Notes: a model not told the origin generated them from the letters alone. DNA of 64,000 bases from DTHT01 sp037444625 (GCA_037444625.1 JBBIMA010000007.1:25531-89530), one strand, 5' to 3'. Counted from the first letter of the stretch, positions 7,981 through 16,737 are shown. Made by a program: numbers and translations.

Positions 7981-8610
7981 TCAGGGCCGGTACATGCGGG
8001 CCAGCGCCGGGATGACCTGGGAGGCGAAGGCCCGGCCTTCTTCGAGCGCTCCGGGCCGGGCCTCCAGCGCCAGCCTCACCACCGAGCTGCCCGGAGGGCG
8101 CCCCGCCAGCGTGTCCCAAATCAAGTAAGCCTTGCTTTCGTACTCGCTGGCGATCACGCGCTCGGCCGTTTGATACCAGTAGAGCACCAGGGTCTGCTGC
8201 CCTGCGCGATAGAGCAGGTAGCGGTTGATGGAGACGGTGCGATCGCCCAGGCTCACGGGCGCGGTCCCGAACTGCACCGGCTCCCACCCGGCGCCCGGCA
8301 GGCAGTGTTTGGGCGAGTGCATGGTCTCGCCGGCCCTTGGATTGGCGTAATAGGCGACGAAGAGATGAATCCCGCGCCCGTCGCGCTGGTAAGTCCGGGA
8401 GAGATAGGACGAGGCGCCCAGCGAGCGGGCCACGGTCTCCGCCAGAGGCGCGTCGTCGCTGCCTCTCCAGCCCGCTAGCTCGAGGGGGAATTCCTCCAGC
8501 GCCCGTGGCGTTGCCTCGGACCCGCGCGCGTCCCGGACTCGCGAAGCCGCCAGACTGGCGACCAGCAGCGAACACGCCCCCCAGAACAGCCAGCCCGATC
8601 CCTGCCTCAT
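7981..8610 (-). CDS. epsI: EpsI-family protein (DUF3485), exosortase partner
   Basis: A 209-residue protein with an N-terminal membrane anchor/signal (GSGWLFWGACSLLVASLAAS). It has the EpsI hallmarks: LELAGWRG near residue 45, then FVAYYANPRAGETMHSPKHCLPGAGW with the invariant Cys, and VLYWYQT. EpsI proteins are encoded with, or fused to, exosortases and are needed for exopolysaccharide production; the biochemical role is unsettled. The ATG at 8610 overlaps the exosortase stop (ATGA), so the two are translationally coupled. It converges on the TIGR03437 gene with an 18-base gap holding a CCGGGCCCGG palindrome. Confidence 0.85.
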   Translation of the reverse strand: MRQGSGWLFWGACSLLVASLAASRVRDARGSEATPRALEEFPLELAGWRGSDDAPLAETVARSLGASSYLSRTYQRDGRGIHLFVAYYANPRAGETMHSPKHCLPGAGWEPVQFGTAPVSLGDRTVSINRYLLYRAGQQTLVLYWYQTAERVIASEYESKAYLIWDTLAGRPPGSSVVRLALEARPGALEEGRAFASQVIPALARMYRP

Positions 8611-9452
8611 ACCGTCCTCTCCCGGCCGGAGGCTTCGAAGCACCGCCGCAGTCCGCGTCCCCCGAGCCATAAGACACCAAAGCCCGCCAGGAAAATCAGC
8701 CAGCCGGAAAAGCCGTGATAGAAGCCGCTGCCCAGCGCCGGATCTCGCTCGGAGAGCAGAGCGGTGCCGGCCACCCGGAGCACGTTGAAACCGATGGCGA
8801 TCGGCAAGGCCAACACCAGCAGCGTGAGGCGCGTCCCCGTACGGCGCAGCTCCAGGCAGCTCAGCAACAGGGCCGCCACGGCCAGCGAGGAGATCGAACG
8901 CAAGCCGCTACAGGCTTCGGCTACGCCCAGGGTGGTGTCGGCCAGGTAGATGATGTTGCCGTCCCGGTAGACGGAAACGCCCAGCCACTGGGCCAGCTCG
9001 GTGGAGACCGAGGAAGCCAACAGTTGCAGCGGGCCGGCCAACTTGTTGTAAACCAGCACAGGCAGCGGGATGCTCGAGAGCACCAGCAGCAGGGGAAACA
9101 ACAAACGGCGCAGGCGGGCCCGCCCCCAGAAGGTCCAGGCCAAGCCCGCCGCCATGATCACCAGGGAGATACGGGTGAGGAAGAATTCGGCGCCCAGTCT
9201 GCCGGTCACATAGAGCAGGCAGGCGGCCAGGATCGCCAGCAAGCCGCGCCCGTCGGGCTGAACCGGCAGCGCGCGCAGCGCCGCGCGCTGCCGCCAGGCC
9301 AGATAGGCGGCCAGAGGCGCGACCAGCAGGCCGTGGGAATAGCCGTCGTCCTCCCACCAGCGGACGGCCAGCGAGGCGGCCACTTCGGCATACAGCGCCG
9401 CAAGCAAAGCGCCCAGCAGGGCCGGGCGCCACCATTTTCCCAGTCGCGACAT
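8607..9452 (-). CDS. xrt: Exosortase (PEP-CTERM sorting transpeptidase)
   Basis: A polytopic inner-membrane cysteine protease/transpeptidase of 281 residues with about 8 hydrophobic segments. The catalytic triad of the family is visible: Cys181 in VAEACSGLRS, Arg226 in GFNVLRVAG and His246 in SGFYHGFSGW. Exosortases recognise PEP-CTERM tails; the likely substrate is the protein at 4534-5259. The chosen ATG at 9452 lies 20 bases downstream of a minus-strand -24/-12 element; the upstream TTG at 9488 would fall beyond that promoter. The gene overlaps epsI by 4 bases, and the divergent neighbour is the chain-length protein. The subtype (XrtA or another) cannot be fixed by eye. Confidence 0.9.
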   Translation of the reverse strand: MSRLGKWWRPALLGALLAALYAEVAASLAVRWWEDDGYSHGLLVAPLAAYLAWRQRAALRALPVQPDGRGLLAILAACLLYVTGRLGAEFFLTRISLVIMAAGLAWTFWGRARLRRLLFPLLLVLSSIPLPVLVYNKLAGPLQLLASSVSTELAQWLGVSVYRDGNIIYLADTTLGVAEACSGLRSISSLAVAALLLSCLELRRTGTRLTLLVLALPIAIGFNVLRVAGTALLSERDPALGSGFYHGFSGWLIFLAGFGVLWLGGRGLRRCFEASGRERTV

Positions 9453-9472
9453 GGGGCGTGCCTGTTCGAGGA

Positions 9473-9487
9473 GCAACTGGCAGGCCA
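9473..9487 (-). promoter_or_regulatory. Sigma-54-type -24/-12 promoter of xrt-epsI
   Basis: Read on the minus strand, TGGCCTGCCAGTTGC matches the -24/-12 pattern with exact spacing. The predicted start is about 9461, giving a leader of about 9 bases before the ATG at 9452. Confidence 0.65.
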
Positions 9488-9732
9488 AAGGCGCGCACGG
9501 CCCGCGCCTGAGGGGCTGCCGGCGCCGCAGGGCCGCCGCAAGCGCAGGCTGCGGCCCGTTTGAGCCGCTTGCCGGCAGAGGAAAAAGCTTGGCACGGAAT
9601 GCAACAAATGTTCCTCCGCGCGGACGCCGAGCCCGGCCGGGCAGCCTATCCGGCGGCGCAACTATGAGTTGGCATGCGGCCCGGGCCTTGCGGGGGGCGG
9701 TTCAGGCGCGCGCCGGCGCGAGCGGGGCGGTT

Positions 9733-9747
9733 TGGCGTACGGCTTGC
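9733..9747 (+). promoter_or_regulatory. Sigma-54-type -24/-12 promoter of the EPS operon
   Basis: TGGCGTACGGCTTGC (followed by A) has TGGC and TTGC at exact -24/-12 spacing. The predicted start near 9759 lies 17 bases before the ATG at 9776. The 9453-9775 divergent region otherwise holds only the minus-strand promoter at 9473-9487. Confidence 0.65.
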
Positions 9748-9775
9748 AAGGTACCAGGCGGCGGTATTTCCGGAC

Positions 9776-11470
9776 ATGGCTTCGCGTAGCGGCCCCAGCC
9801 GCAAGAATAAACTGCCTCCGCTTTCGGTAGCGCGCATTCTTTACAAGCGCCGGCTCCTGGTGGCGCTAACCTGGCTGGCGGGCGTAGCCCTCGCGGCTGT
9901 GGTGGTCTCTCAGCTCCCGAGCATTTACAAATCCGAGGCGCTGATCCTGGTGGAATCGCAGCGCATCCCCGAGAAATTCGTGGCCAGCACGGTGGATGTG
10001 GAGCTGCGGGATCGCATCGCCGCCATCAGCCAGCAGATCCTCAGTCACCGCCGGCTGGTGGAAATCATCGAAAAGTTCAATCTCTACCCGCGCGAGCGGC
10101 GCAGCCGGCCGGAGGAAGAAGTCGTCGCGATGATGCGCGAGGACATCGCCATCCGGGTCGAGGAAGGCGCCCGCCAAAAGCAGCCGGGGGCTTTTCGGGT
10201 GGCATACCACGGGCCGGACCCGCGCGTCACCGCCCTGGTGGCCAGCCAGCTCGCCAATCTGTTCATCGAAGAGAACCTGCGGACCCGGGAAGTCTACGCC
10301 GTGGGCACTTCCGAGTTCCTGGAGACCCAACTGGTGGAATCGCGGCGGCGCCTGGAGGAGCAGGAGGCGCGCCTGAGCGCTTACAAGCTCAAGTACAACG
10401 GCGAACTGCCTCAGCAGGAAAACGTTCTGATTTCCACCGCCTCCCGCTTGCAGCTTCAGCTTCAAGGCATTCAGGAGGCCATCAGCCGGGCGCAGCAGCA
10501 GAAGCTGATGCTGGAGACCAGCGCAGCCACCGCCCAGGCCTCGGCCGCCGCCATCGAGCGAGTGATCGAAGAGGCGGATCCTCAGCAGGCAGGCCTGCCC
10601 GGGCAGCCTCAACGGACCTCGCAGAGCCTGGAACAGCAGTTGGCGGTGGCTCTCGGGCGCTACACCCCGGATCATCCCGAGGTGCGCGGCCTTCAGGAGA
10701 CGCTGCGGGCCGTGCGGCGCATGGAGGAGCAGGAGCGGGCGGCCAAAGCCGGTAAGGCCAACGGCACGCAGGCCGACGGGCCGCAAGCCGCCGCCGGTGC
10801 TCGTCAGGCTCGCTTCGACGAGATGCTGATTCGCGAGCGGGAGCGCATCGAAAATCTCAAGGCGCAAGCCTTGGCCGCCGCCCGGCAGATCGAGACTCTG
10901 GAACAGGAGCGCAAGCAGACCGTCAGCCAGTTGGAGTCGGTGCTGAGCCGGCTCCAGCGCTTGCCGGTGCGCGAGCAGGAACTGGCCTCGCTGATGCGGG
11001 ATTACGAGATCAGCAAGGCCAACTACCAGTCGCTGCTGGACAAGCGGCTGGCGGCCGAGACCGCCGCCGAGATGGAGAAACGGCAGAAGGGCGAGCGGTT
11101 CACCCTGCTGGAAGCGCCGCGTGTGCCGGAGACGCCCGTCAAGCCGAACCGGCCGCTGCTGCTGGTGCTGGGCGTGACTCTGAGCCTGTTGCTGGGGGTG
11201 GCGGCGGCGTTCGCCGTCGAGCTTCCCAAAGACGCCCTGCTGGGCGAATGGGAGTTGCCGCCGGGGATCGTGATCCTGGGCCGGGTCCCGCCCTTGGTGA
11301 AGGAAGTGGAGGCGGTCCTTCCGGCGCGGCGCAGGCGGTTGTGGCCGGCCTTCGCGGCCCTGGCGGTGGCCGCTTTAGGCGGCGCGGCGCTGGCCCTGGG
11401 CTGGTGGAACGCGAACTCAGCCCGGGGGCTGTGGGAAGGGCTGTCCAATTGGCTGGCGAGGTTACTCTGA
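9776..11470 (+). CDS. Wzz/GumC-type polysaccharide chain-length determinant
   Basis: A 564-residue inner-membrane protein that sets exopolysaccharide chain length. Transmembrane helix 1 is at about residues 27-46 (LVALTWLAGVALAAVVVSQL), followed by the Wzz domain (YKSEALILVESQRIPEKFV). Long coiled-coil segments (about 175-440) contain ARLSAYKLKYNGELPQQ and end in the GNVR-like part REQELASLMRDYEISKANYQSLL. Helix 2 is near residues 460-480, and there is an unusual extra C-terminal hydrophobic segment (AFAALAVAALGGAALALGWW). This matches the chain-length proteins of PEP-CTERM loci. The ATG at 9776 follows the sigma-54-type promoter; earlier in-frame starts (9674) lie upstream of it. Its stop overlaps the kinase start (TGATG), suggesting coupling. 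Confidence 0.85.
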   Translation: MASRSGPSRKNKLPPLSVARILYKRRLLVALTWLAGVALAAVVVSQLPSIYKSEALILVESQRIPEKFVASTVDVELRDRIAAISQQILSHRRLVEIIEKFNLYPRERRSRPEEEVVAMMREDIAIRVEEGARQKQPGAFRVAYHGPDPRVTALVASQLANLFIEENLRTREVYAVGTSEFLETQLVESRRRLEEQEARLSAYKLKYNGELPQQENVLISTASRLQLQLQGIQEAISRAQQQKLMLETSAATAQASAAAIERVIEEADPQQAGLPGQPQRTSQSLEQQLAVALGRYTPDHPEVRGLQETLRAVRRMEEQERAAKAGKANGTQADGPQAAAGARQARFDEMLIRERERIENLKAQALAAARQIETLEQERKQTVSQLESVLSRLQRLPVREQELASLMRDYEISKANYQSLLDKRLAAETAAEMEKRQKGERFTLLEAPRVPETPVKPNRPLLLVLGVTLSLLLGVAAAFAVELPKDALLGEWELPPGIVILGRVPPLVKEVEAVLPARRRRLWPAFAALAVAALGGAALALGWWNANSARGLWEGLSNWLARLL

Positions 11471-12267
11471 TGAATCCTGTACCCGACCCGGCGGCCCCGG
11501 GCGAGGCCAATACGTCCTCTGTCTTGAGCGAACGGCTGGCACGGATCATCCGCGTGCACGAGGTGCGTGCGCCGGATCCGGCCCTGGTGCTGCCTTTCGA
11601 CGGCCAGAATCCGCGGGCGGCCGAGCAGTACCGCATCATTCGGACCAAGATCCTGCTCAGCCTGCGGCCCGTGCACTTGCTGGCGGTCTCCAGCCCGCAG
11701 ATCGGCGACGGCAAGAGCGTCACCGCGCTGAACGTGGCGGGCGCGCTGGCGTTGAAACTGGGCCGGCCGGTTCTGCTGGTGGACGCCGACTTCCGCCGCT
11801 ACGGGCTGTCGCGATTGTTGGGGCTGGAGTCCTCGCCCGGGCTCTCGGACGTTCTCACGGGCGGATGCTCGCTGACCGAGGCGCTGGGACGGCTGGATGC
11901 GGTGGCCAACTTGTACTTCCTGCCGGCGGGTACGCGCCGGGAGCATCTGGCCGATCTGCTGAACTTCGCCGCCTGGCGGGCGCTGTGCGGCGAACTGCGC
12001 AAGGTCTACCACAGCGTGCTGTTCGACGCGCCGCCGGTGGGATTGGTGGCGGATTACGATCTGATCCAGGCGGTGGCGGACGGCCTGATCCTGGTGGTGC
12101 GTCCGGATCACACCGGGCGGACGATGTGCCGGCGGGCCTTGGAGTCGGTGCCGGAGGAAAAGCTTCTGGGGGTGGTGCTCAACATGGTTCCGGACTGGTT
12201 CCTCACGCGGCGCAGGACGCACGACTACGCGCACTACGCAGGGCGGGTCGCCGCCCCCGGTATCTAG
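11470..12267 (+). CDS. CpsD/CapB-type tyrosine kinase of exopolysaccharide synthesis
   Basis: A 265-residue cytoplasmic P-loop ATPase of the bacterial tyrosine kinase family, partner of the chain-length protein just upstream. Visible motifs: an EQYRIIRTKILL helix, Walker A SPQIGDGKSVTALNVA (GDGKS in place of the usual GEGKS), Walker A-prime VLLVDADFRR, and Walker B SVLFDAPPV. The C-terminal tail has two tyrosines (THDYAHYAG) that could be autophosphorylation sites, a reduced cluster. It overlaps the previous stop codon and is followed after 19 bases by the sugar-phosphate transferase, so all three are one operon. Confidence 0.85.
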   Translation: MNPVPDPAAPGEANTSSVLSERLARIIRVHEVRAPDPALVLPFDGQNPRAAEQYRIIRTKILLSLRPVHLLAVSSPQIGDGKSVTALNVAGALALKLGRPVLLVDADFRRYGLSRLLGLESSPGLSDVLTGGCSLTEALGRLDAVANLYFLPAGTRREHLADLLNFAAWRALCGELRKVYHSVLFDAPPVGLVADYDLIQAVADGLILVVRPDHTGRTMCRRALESVPEEKLLGVVLNMVPDWFLTRRRTHDYAHYAGRVAAPGI

Positions 12268-12286
12268 GGGTGCCGCATCCCGGAAC

Positions 12287-13666
12287 ATGGTCACGCTGTT
12301 CAACATTCGCTTTCCGGCCCGCACGATCCTGCTGGTGGTCTCCGAGAGCCTGCTGGCCTTTCTGACTCTGTGGGCCGCCACGCTGATCTGGTTCGGGGCG
12401 GACGCCGACCTGGCGCTGGCTTACGACCACAGTTTCTTCCGCATGGGAGTGGCGGCGCTGGTGTGCATGCTGTGCCTGTACTATTGCGACCTTTACGAGT
12501 CCTCGGTGCTGTCCAACCTGAGGGAAATCACGGTGCGCGTGGTGCAGGGCTGGGGCACGCTGTGCGTGGTGCTGGCGCTGGTTTACTTCGCCTATCCCGG
12601 CCTACAGATCGGGCGGGGCCCGTTCGCGCTCTGGGTGCTGCTGGGCGGGGTGTTGCTGCTGAGCTGGCGCAAGCTGTTTCTGACGCTGAGCCGGCTGACC
12701 GGCCTGAAGGAGCGGGTGGTGGTGGTGGGTGAGGGGCGGCTGGCCGAGGCCCTGGTGGCCGAGCTGGAGGGGCGGGTCGAGCTGGGTTTGCAAGTGGTGG
12801 GCCGCCGGCCCGTGGGGGCGGCGGCGGGAGCCGGGGCGCCGGGGCGGCGGCGGGGCGCGAAGGGGCTCCGATCGCTGTTGAGCCGGCCGGCAGGCGTGGA
12901 GCGCGTGGTGGTGGCGCTGGAAGAGCAGCGGGGCCGGCTGCCGGTGGAGGAGCTGCTGCGCTGGAAGGCGCGCGGTGTGCAAGTGCAGGAGGGCACCGAG
13001 CTGTACGAGGCCGTCACCGGCAAGGTGCCCGTTCTCTGGCTGCGTCCGAGTTCACTGCTGTTTTCGGGGGGCTTTCGGGCGCGCCGCTCGATGATGCTGG
13101 CCAAGCGCGGCCTCTCGCTAGTGGCCTCGGTACTCGGGTTGGCGCTGGGCGGCCCGCTGATGCTGATCGCCGCGGCGGTGATCCGGCTGAGCTCGCCGGG
13201 GCCGGTGATATTCCGGCAGCAGCGCATCGGCCGGGACGGCAAGGCCTTCACCCTTTACAAGTTCCGCACCATGCGCGCCGACGCGGACCCGGATCAGCCC
13301 GCCCAGGCCGACGACGAGCGCATCACGGCGGTGGGCCGCTGGCTGCGCCGCACGCGCTTCGACGAACTGCCGCAACTGTTCAACATCCTGCGCGGGGACA
13401 TGGACATCATCGGGCCGCGGCCCTTCACTCCCAAGATGGAAGAAGAGTGCGTGAGCCGGATTCCCCTGTACAACCAGCGGTGGAACGTCCGGCCGGGCAT
13501 CACCGGCTGGGCGCAGGTTCATCAGGGCTATTGCGCCACCCTGGAGGACAACATCGAGAAACTGGGCCACGACCTGTTTTACATCAAGCACATGTCGTTC
13601 GGCCTGGATCTGCTGATCCTGTTCCAGACCACCAAGATCCTGCTGCTGGGACGGGGCGCCCGCTGA
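12287..13666 (+). CDS. Undecaprenyl-phosphate sugar phosphotransferase (EPS initiating enzyme)
   Basis: A 459-residue membrane protein that should transfer a sugar 1-phosphate to undecaprenyl phosphate and so start repeat-unit assembly. It has four N-terminal membrane helices (about residues 12-130), a nucleotide-fold region (ERVVVVGEGRLAEALVAEL), a membrane segment at about 270-300 and the C-terminal bacterial sugar transferase domain: KRGLSLVASVLGLALGGPL, SPGPVIFRQQRIGRDGKAF, LYKFRTM, RFDELPQLFNILRGDMDIIG, RPGITGWAQV. This matches TIGR03013-like enzymes in PEP-CTERM loci. The sugar specificity is unknown. The middle carries a Gly/Ala/Arg-rich insertion (about 175-195). Confidence 0.85.
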   Translation: MVTLFNIRFPARTILLVVSESLLAFLTLWAATLIWFGADADLALAYDHSFFRMGVAALVCMLCLYYCDLYESSVLSNLREITVRVVQGWGTLCVVLALVYFAYPGLQIGRGPFALWVLLGGVLLLSWRKLFLTLSRLTGLKERVVVVGEGRLAEALVAELEGRVELGLQVVGRRPVGAAAGAGAPGRRRGAKGLRSLLSRPAGVERVVVALEEQRGRLPVEELLRWKARGVQVQEGTELYEAVTGKVPVLWLRPSSLLFSGGFRARRSMMLAKRGLSLVASVLGLALGGPLMLIAAAVIRLSSPGPVIFRQQRIGRDGKAFTLYKFRTMRADADPDQPAQADDERITAVGRWLRRTRFDELPQLFNILRGDMDIIGPRPFTPKMEEECVSRIPLYNQRWNVRPGITGWAQVHQGYCATLEDNIEKLGHDLFYIKHMSFGLDLLILFQTTKILLLGRGAR

Positions 13667-13706
13667 CAGGCCGGGGCAGGCGCCGCGCTCTGGGACGCAT
13701 GGAAGC

Positions 13707-13781
13707 TGGAGGCGCGGGTGGGAATCGAACCCACGAATGAAGGTTTTGCAGACCTTTGCCTTACCACTTGGCTACCGCGCC
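13707..13781 (-). tRNA. tRNA-Cys (GCA), CCA encoded
   Basis: Read on the minus strand, the acceptor stem GGCGCGG (13781-13775) pairs with CCGCGCC (13717-13711). The discriminator is U as usual for tRNA-Cys, followed by encoded CCA (13709-13707). The anticodon loop CTGCAAA gives GCA, and the T arm GTGGGTTCGATTCCCAC is intact. Confidence 0.95.
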
Positions 13782-13800
13782 CGGGCGGCTTGCCTTTCAC

Positions 13801-13829
13801 AGGATAGCGCGATCCGGGTGCGGGGTCAA
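13801..13829 (-). promoter_or_regulatory. Sigma-70 promoter of tRNA-Cys
   Basis: On the minus strand TTGACC (13829-13824), a 17-base spacer and TATCCT (13806-13801) lie 19 bases before the tRNA 5' end. Confidence 0.75.
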
Positions 13830-13953
13830 ATCCGACGGCCTAGCCCCGGCGAGCGAACGCCGTCGGCGCGGCCGACGCCGGGCTTGGGGGCGAGTCCCGG
13901 GCCGCGGGCATGTTAGAATGGCCGAAACCGTCTCAGGGGGGATGCGACTTTCC

Positions 13954-15450
13954 ATGCGATATTTCACTTACAGGAGTCTGGAGGAAATCCGGGAGGCCGC
14001 CCGATCGGTCGGAGCAATCCACGTGGGCTTCGAGCCGCGGGCCGAACGGGTCAAGCAACTCTTGGGGCGCAAGATCCGCGTCGGCGGATTCACCGTGGGT
14101 AATGCGCTGGCCATCCAGCCCATGGAGGGTTGCGATGGGACGCGGGAAGGAACGCCGGGTGAGCTCACCTGGCGCCGCTACGAACGCTTCGCGCGCGGCG
14201 GAGCCAAGCTGATCTGGTTCGAGGCCACCGCCGTGCGCGAGGACGGGGTGGCTAACCCGCGCCAACTGCGCCTGGGCCGGCATAACGTGGCGGAGTTCGC
14301 CCGCCTGCTGGAGGGGATGCGGCGCCTTCATCGCGAGGTCTGGGGCCGCAACGACGACCTCTTGGAGGTCCTGCAACTGACCCACTCAGGCCGCCACAGC
14401 TATCCCCGGCCGATCGTCGCCCGCCACGACCCCTTGCTGGACGCCAAGACGGGAATCTCGCCGGACTATCCCCTGATCAGCGACGGCGAGCTCGAGCGGT
14501 TGGAGGACGACTTCGTCGCGGCCGCGCGCCTGGCGGTCGAGGCCGGCTTTCAGGCCGTGGATATCAAGGCCACCCACGGCTACCTGGCCAGCGAGCTGCT
14601 CGGCGCCCGGAGGCGCGAGGGCGCCTACGGCGGCCCGCTCGAGAACCGTTGCCGCTTCTTGGGCAACGTGGCCGGAAAGATTCGCGCCGCCTTGGGCGAC
14701 AAGCTGCTGCCGGCCATGCGCCTCGGTTGTTACGAGGGCCTTCCTTATCGGAGGGATCCTGAAACCGGGCGGGGTGTTCCCCTGCCCTATCCGCTGCCGT
14801 ATCCTCACGGGTTCGGAATGGACTGCGAGGACCCGCTGCGCGAAGACCTGAGCGAGGTCGAGCAAGCCGTAAGCTGGTTCCAGCAGTGGGGATTTCAGTT
14901 ACTGAACGTTTCTCTTGGCTCGCCCTATCTGAACCCGCATATCGGGCGCCCTTTCGAAAAACCCGACGAGGGCAATTACGAACAGCCGGAGCATCCTTTG
15001 CTCGGAGTAGACCGTCACTTCCGGATCGCCGGCAGGCTGCAAGCCCGGTTCCCCGCCCTGCCTATGGTGGGTACGGGGTATAGCTGGCTCCAGCACTACG
15101 CGGTCAACGCAGGGGCTTATAATATCGGCGCCGGCCGGATCTCCTTCCTGGGAATGGGGCGCAACGCTCTGGCTTACCCGGATTTCGCCCGGGACGCGCT
15201 GGAGCGGGGCGAGCTGGATCCCAAGCGGGTGTGCAAGACGGTGTCCTTCTGCACCTATCTCATGCGGCGGAAGAACCACCCGTTGGGCCAGTTTCCCACC
15301 GGATGCGTGCCGTTCGACAAGGAAGTCTACGGGCCGATCATGAAGCAGGCGCGGGAAGCCGAGCGGTCGCTCCAGGCGGGCGCGCCGCCGCAGGCAGCAG
15401 GAGGCGAACGGGATCCGGGCGGGCAGCCGGCGGCAGGTGAATTGCTTTAA
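13954..15450 (+). CDS. NADH:flavin oxidoreductase (Old Yellow Enzyme family)
   Basis: A 498-residue cytoplasmic FMN-dependent oxidoreductase. TIM-barrel signatures of the family: NALAIQPMEG early, LIWFEATAV, LEVLQLTHSGRHSYP with the substrate-binding region, DIKATHGYLASELLG, then the R/YGG/ENR strand and a C-terminal GYSWLQHY...GAGRISFLGMGR phosphate-binding part. The C-terminal Cys residues (CKTVSFCTY and TGCVPF) do not make the full 4Fe-4S motif of 2,4-dienoyl-CoA reductases. The substrate is unknown. Starts at 13918, 13942 and 13954 are all possible; TGTTAGAAT at 13911-13919 looks like an extended -10, which disfavours 13918, and GGGGGG at 13936-13941 suits 13954. The next gene begins 42 bases on. 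Confidence 0.8.
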   Translation: MRYFTYRSLEEIREAARSVGAIHVGFEPRAERVKQLLGRKIRVGGFTVGNALAIQPMEGCDGTREGTPGELTWRRYERFARGGAKLIWFEATAVREDGVANPRQLRLGRHNVAEFARLLEGMRRLHREVWGRNDDLLEVLQLTHSGRHSYPRPIVARHDPLLDAKTGISPDYPLISDGELERLEDDFVAAARLAVEAGFQAVDIKATHGYLASELLGARRREGAYGGPLENRCRFLGNVAGKIRAALGDKLLPAMRLGCYEGLPYRRDPETGRGVPLPYPLPYPHGFGMDCEDPLREDLSEVEQAVSWFQQWGFQLLNVSLGSPYLNPHIGRPFEKPDEGNYEQPEHPLLGVDRHFRIAGRLQARFPALPMVGTGYSWLQHYAVNAGAYNIGAGRISFLGMGRNALAYPDFARDALERGELDPKRVCKTVSFCTYLMRRKNHPLGQFPTGCVPFDKEVYGPIMKQAREAERSLQAGAPPQAAGGERDPGGQPAAGELL

Positions 15451-15492
15451 GACGTTGCAGCAGTGCAAGCACCCCAAACCGGGGGTGTCCAC

Positions 15493-16737
15493 ATGCTGAC
15501 CAACTCGAAACCCACCGCTTTCGTGCTCGGCCTCACCACCGGGGGTTTGGCCGCCATGCGCAGCCTGGGCCGCGCGGGCATCCCGGTGGTCGGGCTGGAC
15601 TGGTGGCTAGGGGATGCACGCACCCGTTACGGGGTGATCCGCCGCTGTCCGGCGCCGGACTGCCCGGAGGAGTTGCTGGCCTTCCTGATCCGCCAGGCTG
15701 AGGGACTGGAGGAGCGGGGCGTCCTGCTGCCGGCGCGCGACTACTTCGTGGAATTGCTCGGCGCGCATCAGCAGGAGCTGCGGCCGTACTTTCGCTTTCA
15801 TGCCATTCCGGAGCCGGTTCGCCGGGCGGCGGTGGACAAACGCCGGCAGTACGAAGCGGCCCAGGCGCTGGGCGTTCCCTGCCCCAAGACGTCCTTTCCG
15901 CAGACCGCCGAGGAGCTGGCGGACATAGAGGATCGGCTGGAATACCCTGCGTTCCTCAAGCCCGTACACTCGCACCGCTGGCGGAGCAGCTTCAAACACA
16001 AGGGGATCCTGGTTCACAATCGGCGGCAGTTGCGGGAGGGCTTCCAGGCGGCACAGAAGGCCGGCTACCCGGTCCTGGCCCAGGAAGTGATCCCGGGACC
16101 GGACAGCAACATCTTCAACCTGTGCACTTGCATTGACAGCGCCGATCGCGTCTTGGCGGCGGTGGTGGTACGGAAGCTGCGCCAGTGGCCGGTGCATTTC
16201 GGCGAGGGGAGCCTGGTTTACAGCGTCGAGGAGCCGGAGGTGGTCCGGCTGGGCCTGCGCTACGCCCAGGGACTGGGATTCCAGGGCATGGGCGCGGTGG
16301 AGTTCAAGCGCGACGAGCGGGACGGCGTCTACAAGCTCATGGAGCTGAACCCACGCTTGTGGAGCCACGTCCAGCTCGCCATAGATTGCGGGGCGAACAT
16401 TCCCTTGCTGGCGTACCTGGATCTGGCGGGTGAGAAACCCGAGCCCCGGCTTGCCTACCGCCAGGGCGTCAAGTGGCTGCGGCTCAGCTACGACCTGCGT
16501 TCCTTCCTGTGGAGCTTCCGCCACGAGGGCCTGTCCCCCTGGAGCTGGGTCCGGTCCTTATGGGGCGTCTCTTCCCACGCCTACTTCGCCTGGGACGATC
16601 CGGGGCCGCTCGCCGGCAAATTGGCCGATTCCCTGCGCGGCGGCCTCGCCGGGATCCGCGCGCCGCGCGGGCCCAGGCTCAGGAGTACCGCTTGCGCCAC
16701 TGGTCCAGCCGCCGCGCCAGAGCCTCCCGCACAGTGA
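15493..16737 (+). CDS. ATP-grasp domain carboxylate-amine ligase-like protein
   Basis: A 414-residue protein with a Rossmann-like N-terminus (AFVLGLTTGGLAAMRSLGRAGIPVVGLDW) and an ATP-grasp fold: DKRRQYEAAQALGVPCPKT opens the domain, EYPAFLKPVHSHRW supplies the ATP-binding lysine, and GFQGMGAVEFKRD...LMELNPRLWSH holds the metal-binding Glu/Asn. Such proteins form amide, ester or peptide-like bonds, and relatives occur near exosortase/EPS loci. The substrate is unknown. GGGGG about 7 bases before the ATG at 15493 supports this start; the start at 15463 is weaker. The 3' end overlaps the convergent sulfatase by 59 bases; the last 25 residues are low-complexity and may be read-through past the conserved domain. 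Confidence 0.75.
   Translation: MLTNSKPTAFVLGLTTGGLAAMRSLGRAGIPVVGLDWWLGDARTRYGVIRRCPAPDCPEELLAFLIRQAEGLEERGVLLPARDYFVELLGAHQQELRPYFRFHAIPEPVRRAAVDKRRQYEAAQALGVPCPKTSFPQTAEELADIEDRLEYPAFLKPVHSHRWRSSFKHKGILVHNRRQLREGFQAAQKAGYPVLAQEVIPGPDSNIFNLCTCIDSADRVLAAVVVRKLRQWPVHFGEGSLVYSVEEPEVVRLGLRYAQGLGFQGMGAVEFKRDERDGVYKLMELNPRLWSHVQLAIDCGANIPLLAYLDLAGEKPEPRLAYRQGVKWLRLSYDLRSFLWSFRHEGLSPWSWVRSLWGVSSHAYFAWDDPGPLAGKLADSLRGGLAGIRAPRGPRLRSTACATGPAAAPEPPAQ

Noticed and set aside
9588..9604. TTGGCACGGAATGCAA, which looks like a sigma-54 site between xrt and the Wzz gene
   Set aside because: The distance between the GG and GC elements is two bases too short; the element at 9733-9747 has correct spacing and a better position.
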